Source of the DNA: Asterias amurensis
Taxonomy: Eukaryota > Echinodermata > Asteroidea > Forcipulatida > Asteriidae
Assembly (NCBI RefSeq): GCF_032118995.1
Contig: NC_092649.1
Coordinates: forward strand, 15,398,332 to 15,462,331
Reading direction: 5' to 3'
Length of the DNA stretch: 64,000 bases
Shown here: one piece after another, positions 1 to 10,305 of the stretch
How positions within the stretch are numbered: position 1 is the stretch's first letter
Layout: the number at the start of each line of letters is the position of its first letter
Notes under the pieces: generated by a model
What the model was told of the DNA's origin: nothing
What the model saw: only the letters and a program-made list of their open reading frames with translations
The model's database searches: none
Translations under genes and position numbers: made by a program

Positions 1-812
1 TCCGTTGCAAGAATTTGCTTTGCCGACGAAGCAGCTTGAGTTGGTACAGATGCAACCCAGACTTCCTTCCGAACCTTAGAAGTACTTGGTTTTGATCCAT
101 CGTCGATAGAGCTGGACTCCGGAACTACAACAGTAGAAGGGCAAATTGTCGAACAGTCGTTGCGACGGGTTCTCAACGAACTGGCCCCAACTTTCACATG
201 TTGCCTGATTGCTTTGTAAACTAAGCTGTAGAACACGGCGACCATCACGAGCGTAGTTACACAGATTATAGCATGACATGCCAATATCAGTATGGGCAAT
301 ATAGGAATGGATGAGAATACTCCAACATACTCTGGAATATTTATTAGAACTGAGAACAAGGTCGATGCCCAGGCAGCTATCTTACCCCGTCTGTGCGTGA
401 AGAACCGCCGATGTGGACGGCAGACGCAGTCGTAGCGATCTACTGCTATCAATGCCGTTATCATAATGGAGGTACCAATGGCCGTCGTATTAAATGCCAA
501 CAAAAGCCGTATAACTACGGGTATTTCGTGTCCCATCATGATTAAAACTCGCCATGCAATGTTTGCTACTTTGATAAGGCAGACAGCAAGATCAGCCCAG
601 GCCAATGTCATGATGAAAACGTGGGTGCTTGTCTTCAGAGTCTTGGTCCAGTACACGCGAAGGATTAGAGAGTTACCAGGAACACCAAGTAATAGAACAA
701 GTGTAAAGCAACATATCCGAAATAGATTTACGCCAAGCTGAACGAAGGCAGGTTCAAGCGTTGTGTCGTTGAAAAGTTCTGTTGAATTGAATGCTGATGA
801 CATGTCTTCCAT
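1..812 (-). CDS. GPCR-1, class A receptor, cut by window edge
   Basis: N-terminal 270 codons of an intronless rhodopsin-like GPCR; the 3' part lies before base 1. It is aligned without gaps to GPCR-2 at an offset of 3706 bases and reads open to the edge. The start is the MEDM methionine, the one ATG kept by every complete copy. It shows TM1 with GNS, TM2 with LAWAD, TM3 ending in DRY, and a long ICL3 running off the edge. Position 3.32 is Asn. It differs from GPCR-2 at a few residues (for example Ala-Trp-Arg for Ala-Tyr-Arg after TM2, Ile for Thr in TM3), so it is a separate paralogue or allele and not an exact copy. An assembly duplication cannot be excluded. Likely a plasma-membrane receptor; the ligand is unknown. 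Confidence 0.85.
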   Translation of the reverse strand, partial: MEDMSSAFNSTELFNDTTLEPAFVQLGVNLFRICCFTLVLLLGVPGNSLILRVYWTKTLKTSTHVFIMTLAWADLAVCLIKVANIAWRVLIMMGHEIPVVIRLLLAFNTTAIGTSIMITALIAVDRYDCVCRPHRRFFTHRRGKIAAWASTLFSVLINIPEYVGVFSSIPILPILILACHAIICVTTLVMVAVFYSLVYKAIRQHVKVGASSLRTRRNDCSTICPSTVVVPESSSIDDGSKPSTSKVRKEVWVASVPTQAASSAKQILAT

Positions 813-1257
813 GTTGTTACGGCTGACGCTTTAAACTGACATGAAAATCACCATTTTCGTATGAAGCAACAATGTAATGTACAACTGTAGCTAACACAAG
901 ACACGTTGATGTCTTTCTAAAGTATCTCAACCTGCTTTTTCACTAGCAAATCACTTGATCGTTAATGACATACTTCATTAGTTCAGACGGATCGTGTGTG
1001 TTTTTCTTCAGGAGTTGACGGGAGTCCCACACACTGCATTTCTCGGTACGTATAAAGGATTGGGATGAATTTAATCTGGCGTGTATTGCGTGCTCACAGG
1101 AGTAAATGCATCTTGACTTTCCCTAGCCCGGCGGCATAGTCAGAAATCATGGCATTGTTAAAGCCAACCAATCACAAGGCAACATTGAATTATTCAGTGA
1201 TCGAAAGTTAGCCTTGGCCCAAGAGCTAAAGCTCCTCGCGACAGCGCATCACGATAA
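813..1257 (-). promoter_or_regulatory. 5' flank of GPCR-1
   Basis: This flank is conserved with those of GPCR-2, -3 and -5: a leader block reading TGATTTTCATGTCAG on the minus strand near 836-851, a GTGTCTTGTGTT block near 890-905, and a block around 980-1040 with GTGTGGGACTCCCGTC. Where GPCR-5 has CATATAAAAAGGG, this copy reads CATACGAAAATGG, so the TATA box is lost. Blocks seen directly; promoter role inferred. Confidence 0.55.
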
Positions 1258-1685
1258 TAGACTGTGCAAGTCTCGCGCGGATTTGAACTTCCGGGACCAT
1301 TGTGGTCCCAACCTTATGGAGTTTTACGTTGGGGAGATTTTGTTTCGTCCATTACTTTAGTTTAATGTAGTTTATGACCATAAAAATGACAAATGTTATT
1401 AAAAATGTAATACTAATTAACATCATATACCAAAGTAAAAATAAAGTCAACATAGTAACGAAGAAAAACCGATATTTAAACTTGACCTTAGAATTTGTGC
1501 CCATCTCCGATCACGAAACTAACGCAGACGCTTATTTTGGTCGCACGGGGTGAAAAGCCCATTCATTTGTCGTTTAGGCGTCGGCTTCCTCTTGAAACTG
1601 CGTCATGCATTTATCTAACGCCCTTGCGACCATCGTGCGTCCGCATATAAACCAGCTTTGAGTAGTTTCACATTCGGGCGTAGAT

Positions 1686-2276
1686 CATAGAGTTATATAT
1701 AAGAACTAGAGGGCGCACGAGTGATGCTTCGTGCACAAACGCCACGGGACCGCAAGATGACAAGCGCGTCATTATGTGACGCGCGTTGAATATGAAATAC
1801 ACGTTTGAGGGTTTTTTTATTGAACGCTCACGCGATGCTGTTTGTTCAACTTGTAAAATGGCCGCACAAACACACGCTGTGAGATAGCTGTTTTGTCAAC
1901 TTAGAAAATGGCCGCCTGCTCGCATACCGGGGCGCGTATATAGACCTTTCTTTTGTTGATCAACAAACCGCCTTGGTTGGCATGGTCGGCCGAATGTTAG
2001 TAAAACACTAAATCGTAAAAACAAATGTTTAAACAATGTTCAACATTTTCTGCTAACTTTCAGTTAAATAAAATACCTCTCATAATTAGTTGTTTTGTTT
2101 TAAACAAAATCGACAAATTTGGTTACATTATCACACAAAATAGCAATCTTTTCTTGATTTGCACTTATGGCTTTCCATAGTTGTCCAATCTGGGTTGGCA
2201 AAAGCTCGGGCTGTGACGTTGCAAAAGAAAGGTCTATGGGCCAGCGCGCGCTCTAGTTCTTATATATAACTCTATG
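1686..2276. mobile_element. hAT-like MITE nested in TA-1
   Basis: Ends are CATAGAGTTATATATAAG and its reverse complement. They are flanked by the 8-bp direct repeat GCGTAGAT (1678-1685 and 2277-2284). The TA-1 copy at 31357-32065 has the uninterrupted site (GCGTACAT, read on the minus strand near 31618). An 8-bp duplication and a CA start fit the hAT superfamily. Non-autonomous, no ORF. Confidence 0.85.
1943..2234. mobile_element. Possible third-level MITE with GACCTTTC ends
   Basis: GACCTTTCTTTTG on the left is mirrored by CAAAAGAAAGGTC on the right, with TA outside both. It resembles the TA-3 family at 50785 and may be an insertion into the hAT-like MITE, or simply that element's subterminal repeats. 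No empty site is available. Confidence 0.45.
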
Positions 2277-2546
2277 GCGTAGATTTACAAAAGGGGTTTC
2301 AAAAAAATTTAAGATCAAACAAACATCCTTGTCCCAGAATTTTACCTTTGTCTATAAATAGACTTTAACCGATAATTGTGTATTTGTTCAAAAAGCTAAA
2401 ACTAATTTAAACAAGCTCTATAGGGTATTTTTGTTGTTCAGATTCGGCATTAAGAATAAATTAAAGCAAAGATTTGATTCATAAAAAATAAAGTTCTTCA
2501 GTTGTCGTGTTTCTCGCTCCGGTGCGCGCGAGACTTGCACAGTCTA

Positions 2547-3354
2547 TTCTTGTTTCTTTCGAATTAACAATCTTTACGCATTCTCTCACCAGTGGTCACA
2601 TCACATGTCTTTAAACAATGTTTGACAAGTGAAACCATACCACAAGCGTAGAAAAAGAGAAAATCGTTTTCACTTGTTATTTAAATTTAATGTCTTCCAC
2701 GACAATCTTTGCGATTTCGCTGACATGGCTGCATGATATGACGATGTATATATTAGTCTTGAATTTTTTTTTTTAAATTAAGCACAGAGTAAAATACTGA
2801 AATTCTGACAAAAAAAAACTCTGCCGATGTCGACTATTATGCAGTTTCACGTCTTTTTCCCCTAACTCACCTATAAGGACAAGCACCGCTTTCAAAATGA
2901 TTCGGTTTCTATTTAGTTGCAAATATTTGTGGTCAATTATCTACATTAGTTTATATCATGATATCCTGGAAAGGAAATTGTGTAAGTCGTTGAGGAAAAC
3001 ATTTGATTTCCATAAAGAGTGAAACGGAACATGATTTCCTCATGTCTCTGTGCACATAACTAGGCACATGTACACCTCAGCAGTGGCGCGCGGCAGTGCT
3101 CAACACTTGCGTGCCCGTTGCGCGCCTGGATTGGTCTATACAACAGTTGAGCTTAAAACTCGTTTTGATGTGTGTACTAAAAAAGCCGGACATGCTCTTT
3201 TTGTGGTAAAATGTTGCACTTCATTGGGTAAACTGCTCCTCGTGGAAACCAATTTACCCATAATGCAAAGTGCACATTACACACACACTATGAAACAGCT
3301 AATTCTATTTTCTCAAATTCCAGATAAAATTTAAGTGTTGGAGGAATTCAAATG
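2547..3354. other. Spacer downstream of GPCR-2, no gene seen
   Basis: Unique to the 3.7-kb unit and repeated at 6253-7062. It holds AT-rich sequence with homopolymer runs. A 94-codon frame at 3050-3334 is present in both unit copies only because the DNA was duplicated. No RNA gene recognised. Confidence 0.6.
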
Positions 3355-4518
3355 TTAGCAGAGCTTTAGTTTGCGAATCACTTCTCTGCAGTCTTTCCTG
3401 AACCGTCTGTTTGCAACTCCATATATGAATGGGTTCATGACGTGGTTAATGTATAAAATGAGATACATTTCATTCAGTACTTGCAAGAGTATAGGATCGA
3501 TGTTCAGGCCACCCTGTACGGCAAAACTTACAATGATAAAGATCCAATATGGCAGCCATGTCATGAGGAAAAACACACTTGTCACAAAGAGCATCTTCGT
3601 TGTCTTACGCTGAAGTTGACTTATTGGCTGTTCGCGATCGGGGCGTGTTCTTTGACGGTTTGCCTCAAACCCCGACTCGGTATCCAGTGAAGATCGTGTC
3701 TGTAGATCCGTTGCAAGAGTTTGCTTTGCCGACGAAGCAGCTTGAGTTGGTACAGATGCAACCCAGACTTCCTTCCGAACCTTAGAAGTACTTGGTTTTG
3801 ATCCATCGTCGATAGAGCTGGACTCCGGAACTACAACAGTAGAAGGGCAAATTGTCGAACAGTCGTTGCGACGGGTTCTCAACGAACTGGCCCCAACTTT
3901 CACATGTTGCCTGATTGCTTTGTAAACTAAGCTGTAGAACACGGCGACCATCACGAGCGTAGTTACACAGATTATAGCATGACATGCCAATCTCAGTATG
4001 GGCAATATAGGAATGGATGAGAATACTCCAACATACTCTGGAATATTTATTAGAACTGAGAACAAGGTCGATGCCCAGGCAGCTATCTTACCCCGTCTGT
4101 GAGTGAAGAACCGCCGATGTGGACGGCAGACGCAGTCGTAGCGATCTACTGCTATCAATGCCGTTATCATAATGGAGGTACCAGTGGCCGTCGTATTAAA
4201 TGCCAACAAAAGCCGTATAACTACGGGTATTTCGTGTCCCATCATGAGTAAAACTCGGTATGCAATGTTTGCTACTTTGATAAGGCAGACAGCAAGATCA
4301 GCCCAGGCCAATGTCATGATGAAAACGTGGGTGCTTGTCTTCAGAGTCTTGGTCCAGTACACGCGAAGGATTAGAGAGTTACCAGGAACACCAAGTAATA
4401 GAACAAGTGTAAAGCAACATATCCGAAATAGATTTACGCCAAGCTGAACGAAGGCAGGTTCAAGCGTTGTGTCGTTGAAAAGTTCTGTTGAATTGAATGC
4501 TGATGACATGTCTTCCAT
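3355..4518 (-). CDS. GPCR-2, intact class A receptor, 387 aa, Asn3.32
   Basis: Complete intronless rhodopsin-type GPCR. The N-terminus has two N-glycosylation sequons (NST at 9, NDT at 16). Key residues: Asn47 (1.50), Asp74 (2.50), Ser at 3.39, DRY at 125-127, Trp148 (4.50), Tyr199 (5.58), an ICL3 of about 100 residues (203-305), Trp321-Leu-Pro323 in TM6 and NPFIY at 362-366, then helix 8 and a C-terminal KLC. Unusual: residue 101 (3.25) is Ile, so the canonical TM3-ECL2 disulphide cannot form. Position 5.50 is Val, and residue 108 (3.32) is Asn. Tyr356 fills 7.43, so it is not an opsin. Expected at the plasma membrane, coupling to a G protein; ligand unknown. Start chosen at MEDM. The 3' half is identical to that of GPCR-3. 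Confidence 0.92.
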   Translation of the reverse strand: MEDMSSAFNSTELFNDTTLEPAFVQLGVNLFRICCFTLVLLLGVPGNSLILRVYWTKTLKTSTHVFIMTLAWADLAVCLIKVANIAYRVLLMMGHEIPVVIRLLLAFNTTATGTSIMITALIAVDRYDCVCRPHRRFFTHRRGKIAAWASTLFSVLINIPEYVGVFSSIPILPILRLACHAIICVTTLVMVAVFYSLVYKAIRQHVKVGASSLRTRRNDCSTICPSTVVVPESSSIDDGSKPSTSKVRKEVWVASVPTQAASSAKQTLATDLQTRSSLDTESGFEANRQRTRPDREQPISQLQRKTTKMLFVTSVFFLMTWLPYWIFIIVSFAVQGGLNIDPILLQVLNEMYLILYINHVMNPFIYGVANRRFRKDCREVIRKLKLC

Positions 4519-4963
4519 GTTGTTACGGCTGACGCTTTAAACTGACATGAAAATCACCATTTTCGTATGAAGCAACAATGTAATGTACAACTGTAGCTAA
4601 CACAAGACACGTTGATGTCTTTCTAAAGTATCTCAACCTGCTTTTTCACTAGCAAATCACTTGATCGTTAATGACATACTTCATTAGTTCAGACGGATCG
4701 TGTGTGTTTTTCTTCGGGAGTTGACGGGAGTCCCACACACTGCATTTCTCGGTACGTATAAAGGATTGGGATGAATTTAATCTGGCGTGTATTGCGTGCT
4801 CACAGGAGTAAATGCATCTTGACTTTCCCTAGCCCGGCGGCATAGTCAGAAATCATGGCATTGTTAAAGCCAACCAATCACAAGGCAACATTGAATTATT
4901 CAGTGATCGAAAGTTAGCCTTGGCCCAAGAGCTAAAGCTCCTCGCGACAGCGCATCACGATAA
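4519..4963 (-). promoter_or_regulatory. 5' flank of GPCR-2, TATA lost
   Basis: Nearly identical to the GPCR-1 flank, with the same decayed TATA position and the same TGATTTTCATGTCAG leader block. One visible difference is GGGAGTTGACGG for AGGAGTTGACGG near 4715. Promoter role inferred. Confidence 0.5.
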
Positions 4964-4965
4964 TA

Positions 4966-6250
4966 GACTGTGCAAGTCTCGCGCGGATTTGAACTTCCGG
5001 GACCATTGTGGTCCCAACCTTATGGAGTTTTACGTTGGGGAGATTTTGTTTCGTCCATTACTTTAGTTTAATGTAGTTTATGACCATAAAAATGACAAAT
5101 GTTGTTAAAAATGTAATACTAATTAACATCATATACCAAAGTAAAAATAAAGTCAACATAATAACGAAGAAAAACCGATATTTAAACTTGACCTTAGAAT
5201 TTGTGCCCATCTCCGATCACGAAACTAACGCAGACGCTTATTTTGGTCGCACGGGGTGAAAAGCCCATTCATTTGTCGTTTAGGCGTCGGCTTCCTCTTG
5301 AAACTGCGTCATGCATTTATCTAACGCCCTTGCGACCATCGTGCGTCCGCATATAAACCAGCTTTGAGTAGTTTCACATTCGGGCGTAGATCATAGAGTT
5401 ATATATAAGAACTAGAGGGCGCACGAGTGATGCTTCGTGCACAAACGCCACGGGACCGCAAGATGACAAGCGCGTCATTATGCGACGCGCGTTGAATATG
5501 AAATACACGTTTGAGGGTTTTTTTATTGAACGCTCACGCGATGCTGTTTGTTCAACTTGTAAAATGGCCGCACAAACACACGCTGTGAGATAGCTGTTTT
5601 GTCAACTTAGAAAATGGCCGCCTGCTCGCATACCGGGGCGCGTATATAGACCTTTCTTTTGTTGATCAACAAACCGCCTTGGTTGGCATGGTCGGCCGAA
5701 TGTTAGTAAAACACTAAATCGTAAAAACAAATGTTTAAACAATATTCAACATTTTCTGCTAACTTTCAGTTAAATAAAATACCTCTCATAATTAGTTGTT
5801 TTGTTTTAAACAAAATCGACAAATTTGGTTACATTATCACACAAAATAGCAATCTTTTCTTGATTTGCACTTATGGCTTTCCATAGTTGTCCAATCTGGG
5901 TTGGCAAAAGCTCGGGCTGTGACGTTGCAAAAGAAAGGTCTATGGGCCAGTGCGCGCTCTAGTTCTTATATATAACTCTATGGCGTAGATTTACAAAAGG
6001 GGTTTCAAAAAAATTTAAGATCAAACAAACATCCTTGTCCCAGAATTTTACCTTTGTCTATAAATAGACTTTAACCGATAATTGTGTATTTGTTCAAAAA
6101 GCTAAAACTAATTTAAACAAGCTCTATAGGGTATTTTTGTTGTTCAGATTCGGCATTAAGAATAAATTAAAGCAAAGATTTGATTCATAAAAAATAAAGT
6201 TCTTCAGTTGTCGTGTTTCTCGCTCCGGTGCGCGCGAGACTTGCACAGTC
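4966..6250. mobile_element. TA-1 MITE, duplicate of the copy at 1260
   Basis: Same insertion as 1260-2544, copied with the 3.7-kb unit; same GACTGTGCAAG ends and flanking TA. Confidence 0.85.
5392..5982. mobile_element. hAT-like MITE nested in TA-1, second unit
   Basis: Duplicate of the element at 1686-2276, again between two GCGTAGAT repeats. A handful of point differences from the first copy help date the unit duplication. Confidence 0.85.
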
Positions 6251-6252
6251 TA

Positions 6253-7062
6253 TTCTTGTTTCTTTCGAATTAACAATCTTTACGCATTCTCTCACCAGTG
6301 GTCACATCACATGTCTTTAAACAATGTTTGACAAGTGAAACCATACCACAAGCGTAGAAAAAGAGAAAATCGTTTTCACTTGTTATTTAAATTTAATGTC
6401 TTCCACGACAATCTTTGCGATTTCGCTGACATGGCTGCATGATATGACGATGTATATATTAGTCTTGAATTTTTTTTTTTTTAAATTAAGCACAGAGTAA
6501 AATACTAAAATTCTGACAAAAAAAAACTCTGCCGATGTCGACTATTATGCAGTTTCACGTCTTTTTCCCCTAACTCACCTATAAGGACAAGCACCGCTTT
6601 CAAAATGATTCGGTTTCTATTTAGTTGCAAATATTTGTGGTCAATTATCTACATTAGTTTATATCATGATATCCTGGAAAGGAAATTGTGTAAGTCGTTG
6701 AGGAAAACATTTGATTTCCATAAAGAGTGAAACGGAACATGATTTCCTCATGTCTCTGTGCACATAACTAGGCACATGTACACCTCAGCAGTGGCGCGCG
6801 GCAGTGCTCAACACTTGCGTGCCCGTTGCGCGCCTGGATTGGTCTATACAACAGTTGAGCTTAAAACTCGTTTTGATGTGTGTACTAAAAAAGCCGGACA
6901 TGCTCTTTTTGTGGTAAAATGTTGCACTTCATTGGGTAAACTGCTCCTCGTGGAAACCAATTTACCCATAATGCAAAGTGCACATTACACACACACTATG
7001 AAACAGCTAATTCTATTTTCTCAAATTCCAGATAAAATTTAAGTGTTGGAGGAATTCAAATG
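6253..7062. other. Spacer downstream of GPCR-3, no gene seen
   Basis: Second copy of the spacer at 2547-3354. Nothing coding recognised. Confidence 0.6.
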
Positions 7063-8226
7063 TTAGCAGAGCTTTAGTTTGCGAATCACTTCTCTGCAGT
7101 CTTTCCTGAACCGTCTGTTTGCAACTCCATATATGAATGGGTTCATGACGTGGTTAATGTATAAAATGAGATACATTTCATTCAGTACTTGCAAGAGTAT
7201 AGGATCGATGTTCAGGCCACCCTGTACGGCAAAACTTACAATGATAAAGATCCAATATGGCAGCCATGTCATGAGGAAAAACACACTTGTCACAAAGAGC
7301 ATCTTCGTTGTCTTACGCTGAAGTTGACTTATTGGCTGTTCGCGATCGGGGCGTGTTCTTTGACGGTTTGCCTCAAACCCCGACTCGGTATCCAGTGAAG
7401 ATCGTGTCTGTAGATCCGTTGCAAGAGTTTGCTTTGCCGACGAAGCAGCTTGAGTTGGTACAGATGCAACCCAGACTTCCTTCCGAACCTTAGAAGTACT
7501 TGGTTTTGATCCATCGTCGATAGAGCTGGACTCCGGAACTACAACAGTAGAAGGGCAAATTGTCGAACAGTCGTTGCGACGGGTTCTCAACGAACTGGCC
7601 CCAACTTTCACATGTTGCCTGATTGCTTTGTAAACTAAGCTGTAGAACACGGCGACCATCACGAGCGTAGTTACACAGATTATAGCATGACATGCCAATC
7701 TCAGTATGGGCAATATAGGAATGGATGAGAATACTCCAACATACTCTGGAATATTAATCAAAACTGAGAACAAGAACGATGCCCAGGCCGCTATCTTACC
7801 CCGTCTGTGAGTGAAGAACCGCCGATGTGGACGGCAGACGCAGTCGTAGCGATCTACTGCTATCAATGCCGTTATCATAATGGAGGTACCAATGGCCGTC
7901 GTTTCTAACGCCAACAAAAGCCGTATAACAGCGGATATTTCGTGTCTCATCATGAGTAAAACTCGGTATGGAATGTTGGCTACTTTGATGAGGCAGACGG
8001 CAAGATCAGCCCAGGCCAATGTCATGATGAAAACGTGGGTGCTTGTCTTCAGAGTCTTGGTCCAGTACACGCGGAGGATGAGAGAGTTTCCAGGAACACC
8101 AAGTAATAGAATAAGTGCGAAGAAAATTATCCGGAATATATTTACGCCAAGCTGAACGAAGGCAGGTTCAAGCTTTGTGTCGTTGAAAAGTTGGGTTGAA
8201 TTGAATGCTGGTGACATGTCTTCCAT
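7063..8226 (-). CDS. GPCR-3, intact class A receptor, 387 aa, mosaic, Glu3.32
   Basis: Full-length intronless GPCR with the same landmarks as GPCR-2 (GNS, LAWAD, DRY, WLP, NPFIY; no Cys3.25). The part from TM4 to the stop (7063-7755) matches GPCR-2 base for base as far as I could compare, while the N-terminal half (7756-8226) differs: SPAFNS for SSAFNS, TLEP replaced by KLEP, ALETT for AFNTT. Residue 108 (3.32) is therefore Glu, not Asn. This is a hybrid produced by unequal crossover or gene conversion at the TM4/ECL2 junction. The MYNSSNI stretch upstream of MEDM opens on GTG, so MEDM is taken as the start. Confidence 0.92.
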   Translation of the reverse strand: MEDMSPAFNSTQLFNDTKLEPAFVQLGVNIFRIIFFALILLLGVPGNSLILRVYWTKTLKTSTHVFIMTLAWADLAVCLIKVANIPYRVLLMMRHEISAVIRLLLALETTAIGTSIMITALIAVDRYDCVCRPHRRFFTHRRGKIAAWASFLFSVLINIPEYVGVFSSIPILPILRLACHAIICVTTLVMVAVFYSLVYKAIRQHVKVGASSLRTRRNDCSTICPSTVVVPESSSIDDGSKPSTSKVRKEVWVASVPTQAASSAKQTLATDLQTRSSLDTESGFEANRQRTRPDREQPISQLQRKTTKMLFVTSVFFLMTWLPYWIFIIVSFAVQGGLNIDPILLQVLNEMYLILYINHVMNPFIYGVANRRFRKDCREVIRKLKLC

Positions 8227-8640
8227 GATGTTACTGCTGTTGTACACGAACGCTTTAGATTGACATGAAAATCATCCCTTTTCATATATGAAGCAACAAT
8301 AGAAGACACGGTGATGTTTTTCTAAACGTATCCCATTTGGGCTATTTCAATAGGACAGCACTTGGCCGCAGGAATATAAATGTTAGTGACATTGGTCCCA
8401 GACGGATCGTGTGCGTCGACGGCAATCATGAATCGACGGGTGTTGTCCCACACATTGAAGTTATCAGTACTTATACATTATACCTATGCATCTAATCGTG
8501 CCTGTTGTTTATGCTCTCAGGAGTGACTTTTTCCTAGCCCGGTGGCATATAGTCAGAAATCATAGCATTGTTAAAGCCAATCAATCACAAGGCAATTTGA
8601 ATTATGCAATTATACTCGCATCACTGCATCGTTATTATTC
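8227..8640 (-). promoter_or_regulatory. 5' flank of GPCR-3
   Basis: On the minus strand it contains CATATATGAAAAGGG, a weakened version of the GPCR-5 TATA box, then the shared TGATTTTCATGTC leader. The block at about 8398-8453 (GACGGATCGTGTGCGTCGAC, and TGTCCCACAC) is mirrored upstream of GPCR-5 at 17105-17160. The stretch at 8500-8640 matches the flank of GPCR-1 and -2 and holds the empty site for their TA-1 insertion. Confidence 0.55.
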
Positions 8641-9028
8641 TTGTTCCATTCGATTTAACAATTATTATGCCTTCTATTATCACCTCACATAATACATGTC
8701 TTAAAATCAAGTTTGACCGAGTGATGCGTACCTCAAGCGTTAGATTTAACAAGGATAAAAAAAACATTCCGCATCACTGCAATAAACTGAGGTGTTCAAA
8801 TGGCACCATGGGTATTGTCACAAAATTGATGGCAACAAAGTACCATCAATTTCTTTCAAAACAATTACATTCGGTGTTGTTTTTGATTCTCTGTTCGGTA
8901 CAAGCATGCATATGGTGTCAATTTTAACACCCCAATTTTTACAGTGTGTATATTGTAGATAGTTGACCTTAAAACTCGTATTAATGAAATAACCTTTATT
9001 TTACAAACTTTTCGATTATTCATTTAGG
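8641..9028. other. Intergenic, no gene seen
   Basis: Diverged homologue of the spacer beyond the TA-1 insertion in the 3.7-kb unit (for example the TTGTTCCATTCGATTTAAC region). No coding signal. Confidence 0.5.
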
Positions 9029-9409
9029 GAAAGCAGTTGACACTATTGATAATATTGTCAAAGGCAAGTCTTCTCACTTGGTGTATCTCAATAAATGCAT
9101 ATTATAACAAACCTGTGAAAAATGGAGCTCAATCGGTCATAGAAGTTGCGAGATAACTATGAATGAAACAAACCATCCTTGTCACACGAAGTTGTGTGCT
9201 TTCAGATGCTTGATTTTGAGACCTCAAATTCTAAGCTTGAGGTCTCGAAATCAAATTCTTGGAAAATTACTTATTTCCCAAAAACTACGTCACTTCAGAG
9301 CGAGCCGTTTCTATCATATACTATCAACCTCTCCCCATTACTCGTTACCAATTGAGGTTTTATGCTGATAATTATTTTGAGTGACTACAAATAGTGTCCA
9401 CTGCTTTCA
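9029..9409. mobile_element. TTAA-1 MITE
   Basis: Member of the commonest repeat here. The ends resemble GGCAGTGGACACTATTGGTAA inverted; the centre has a short hairpin around GAGACCTCAAAT. Edges somewhat decayed. Confidence 0.75.
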
Positions 9410-9516
9410 AATGTCTTTTTTTTCTTAAGGATCGAATTAAAGTCAATAATGTTTTGACCCATTAAATATATCCTACACATGTTGAAGATAGACCAGGCCA
9501 AGGACACAATAAGGAA

Positions 9517-9915
9517 TTAATGGGAAGGTATACACGTTTGGTAATTACTCAAAACAAACATGTACTTGAAAACTGACTTGGTAACGAGGATTTGAGAGCT
9601 GTTGATAGTATAAAACATTGTGAGAAACAGCTCCCTCTAAAGTAGCACAGATGTTGTGATTTTGTAAGAGGTAATTTCTCGCTAAAATAATAAAAGACTT
9701 CCAGCCAGAAGTCTTGTATTCCTTGTTATTATTTGTTTCTATCTAAAAGGACACAAATTCATCCAACAATGGTTCTTTTCGCTGATCATTTTCTCGAAAC
9801 TTCGATGACCAATTTAGCTCAAATTTTCACAGGCTTGCAAATTATGCTTATGTTGGGATACACCAAGTGAGAAGACTGGTCTTTGACAATTACCAAACGT
9901 GTACCTTCCCTTTAA
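9517..9915. mobile_element. TTAA-1 MITE, variant B
   Basis: TTAA at both ends; terminal repeats GGGAAGGTA..ACACGTTTGG are mirrored. The centre carries the GACTTCCAGCCAGAAGTC hairpin that distinguishes variant B. Confidence 0.75.
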
Positions 9916-10102
9916 GAACCGTGTAAGTGCATCCCAAACGCACCACCTAGCGTTCGCTGTGGCAAGCAATATGTTTTCTAATGAGCCCCGTTTTTACGAG
10001 GTATCTGTGGAGCAGATATTTATTACGTAAGGCGTACAATAGTTTATATATTCGCTTCAAGATTCTGTCATATATTTGCCATCCCATTGTCTGCATAATA
10101 AA

Positions 10103-10305
10103 TGCAGTGAACACTATTGGTAATTACTCAAAATAATTGTTAGCACAAAAACTTACTTGATAACAAACCATGGAGAGCTGTTGATAGTATAACACATTGT
10201 GAGAAACGGCTCCCTCTGAAGTAACGTAGTTTTTGAGAAAGAAGTAATTTTCCACGAATTTGATTTCGAGACCTCAGAATGAGACTTTGAGGTCGGCTAT
10301 ATATT
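10103..10305. mobile_element. TTAA-1 MITE, truncated
   Basis: Left half only (CAGTGAACACTATTGGTAAT to the central GAGACCTCAGAAT hairpin), then unrelated sequence. Confidence 0.7.

Larger units (their letters stand above)
1260..2544. mobile_element. TA-target MITE, family TA-1, carrying a nested hAT-like insert
   Basis: Terminal inverted repeats begin GACTGTGCAAGTCTCGCG and end with the reverse complement, with TA on both sides. The homologous flank of GPCR-3 near 8640 keeps an uninterrupted empty site (one TA), proving a TA target duplication as in Tc1/mariner-type elements. No transposase ORF. About 590 bases of it are a second element inserted later. Confidence 0.85.
342..7755. repeat. Recent tandem duplication, unit about 3.7 kb
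   Basis: Bases 342-4047 and 4048-7755 are two copies of one unit running from TM4 of one GPCR, through its 5' end, 5' flank and nested MITEs, into the 3' half of the next GPCR. Bases 1-341 are the end of a further copy. I count only about ten substitutions plus a 2-base poly-T difference over some 2.5 kb of spacer. Identity stops sharply at 7755 inside GPCR-3. Confidence 0.9.

Noticed and set aside
3050-3334. 94-codon frame preserved in both 3.7-kb units (also 6758-7042)
   Set aside because: The two copies are nearly identical DNA, so preservation says nothing about coding. Composition is not protein-like and no family is recognised.
3355-4518. Opsin identity for the receptors
   Set aside because: Position 7.43 is Tyr, not the retinal-binding Lys.
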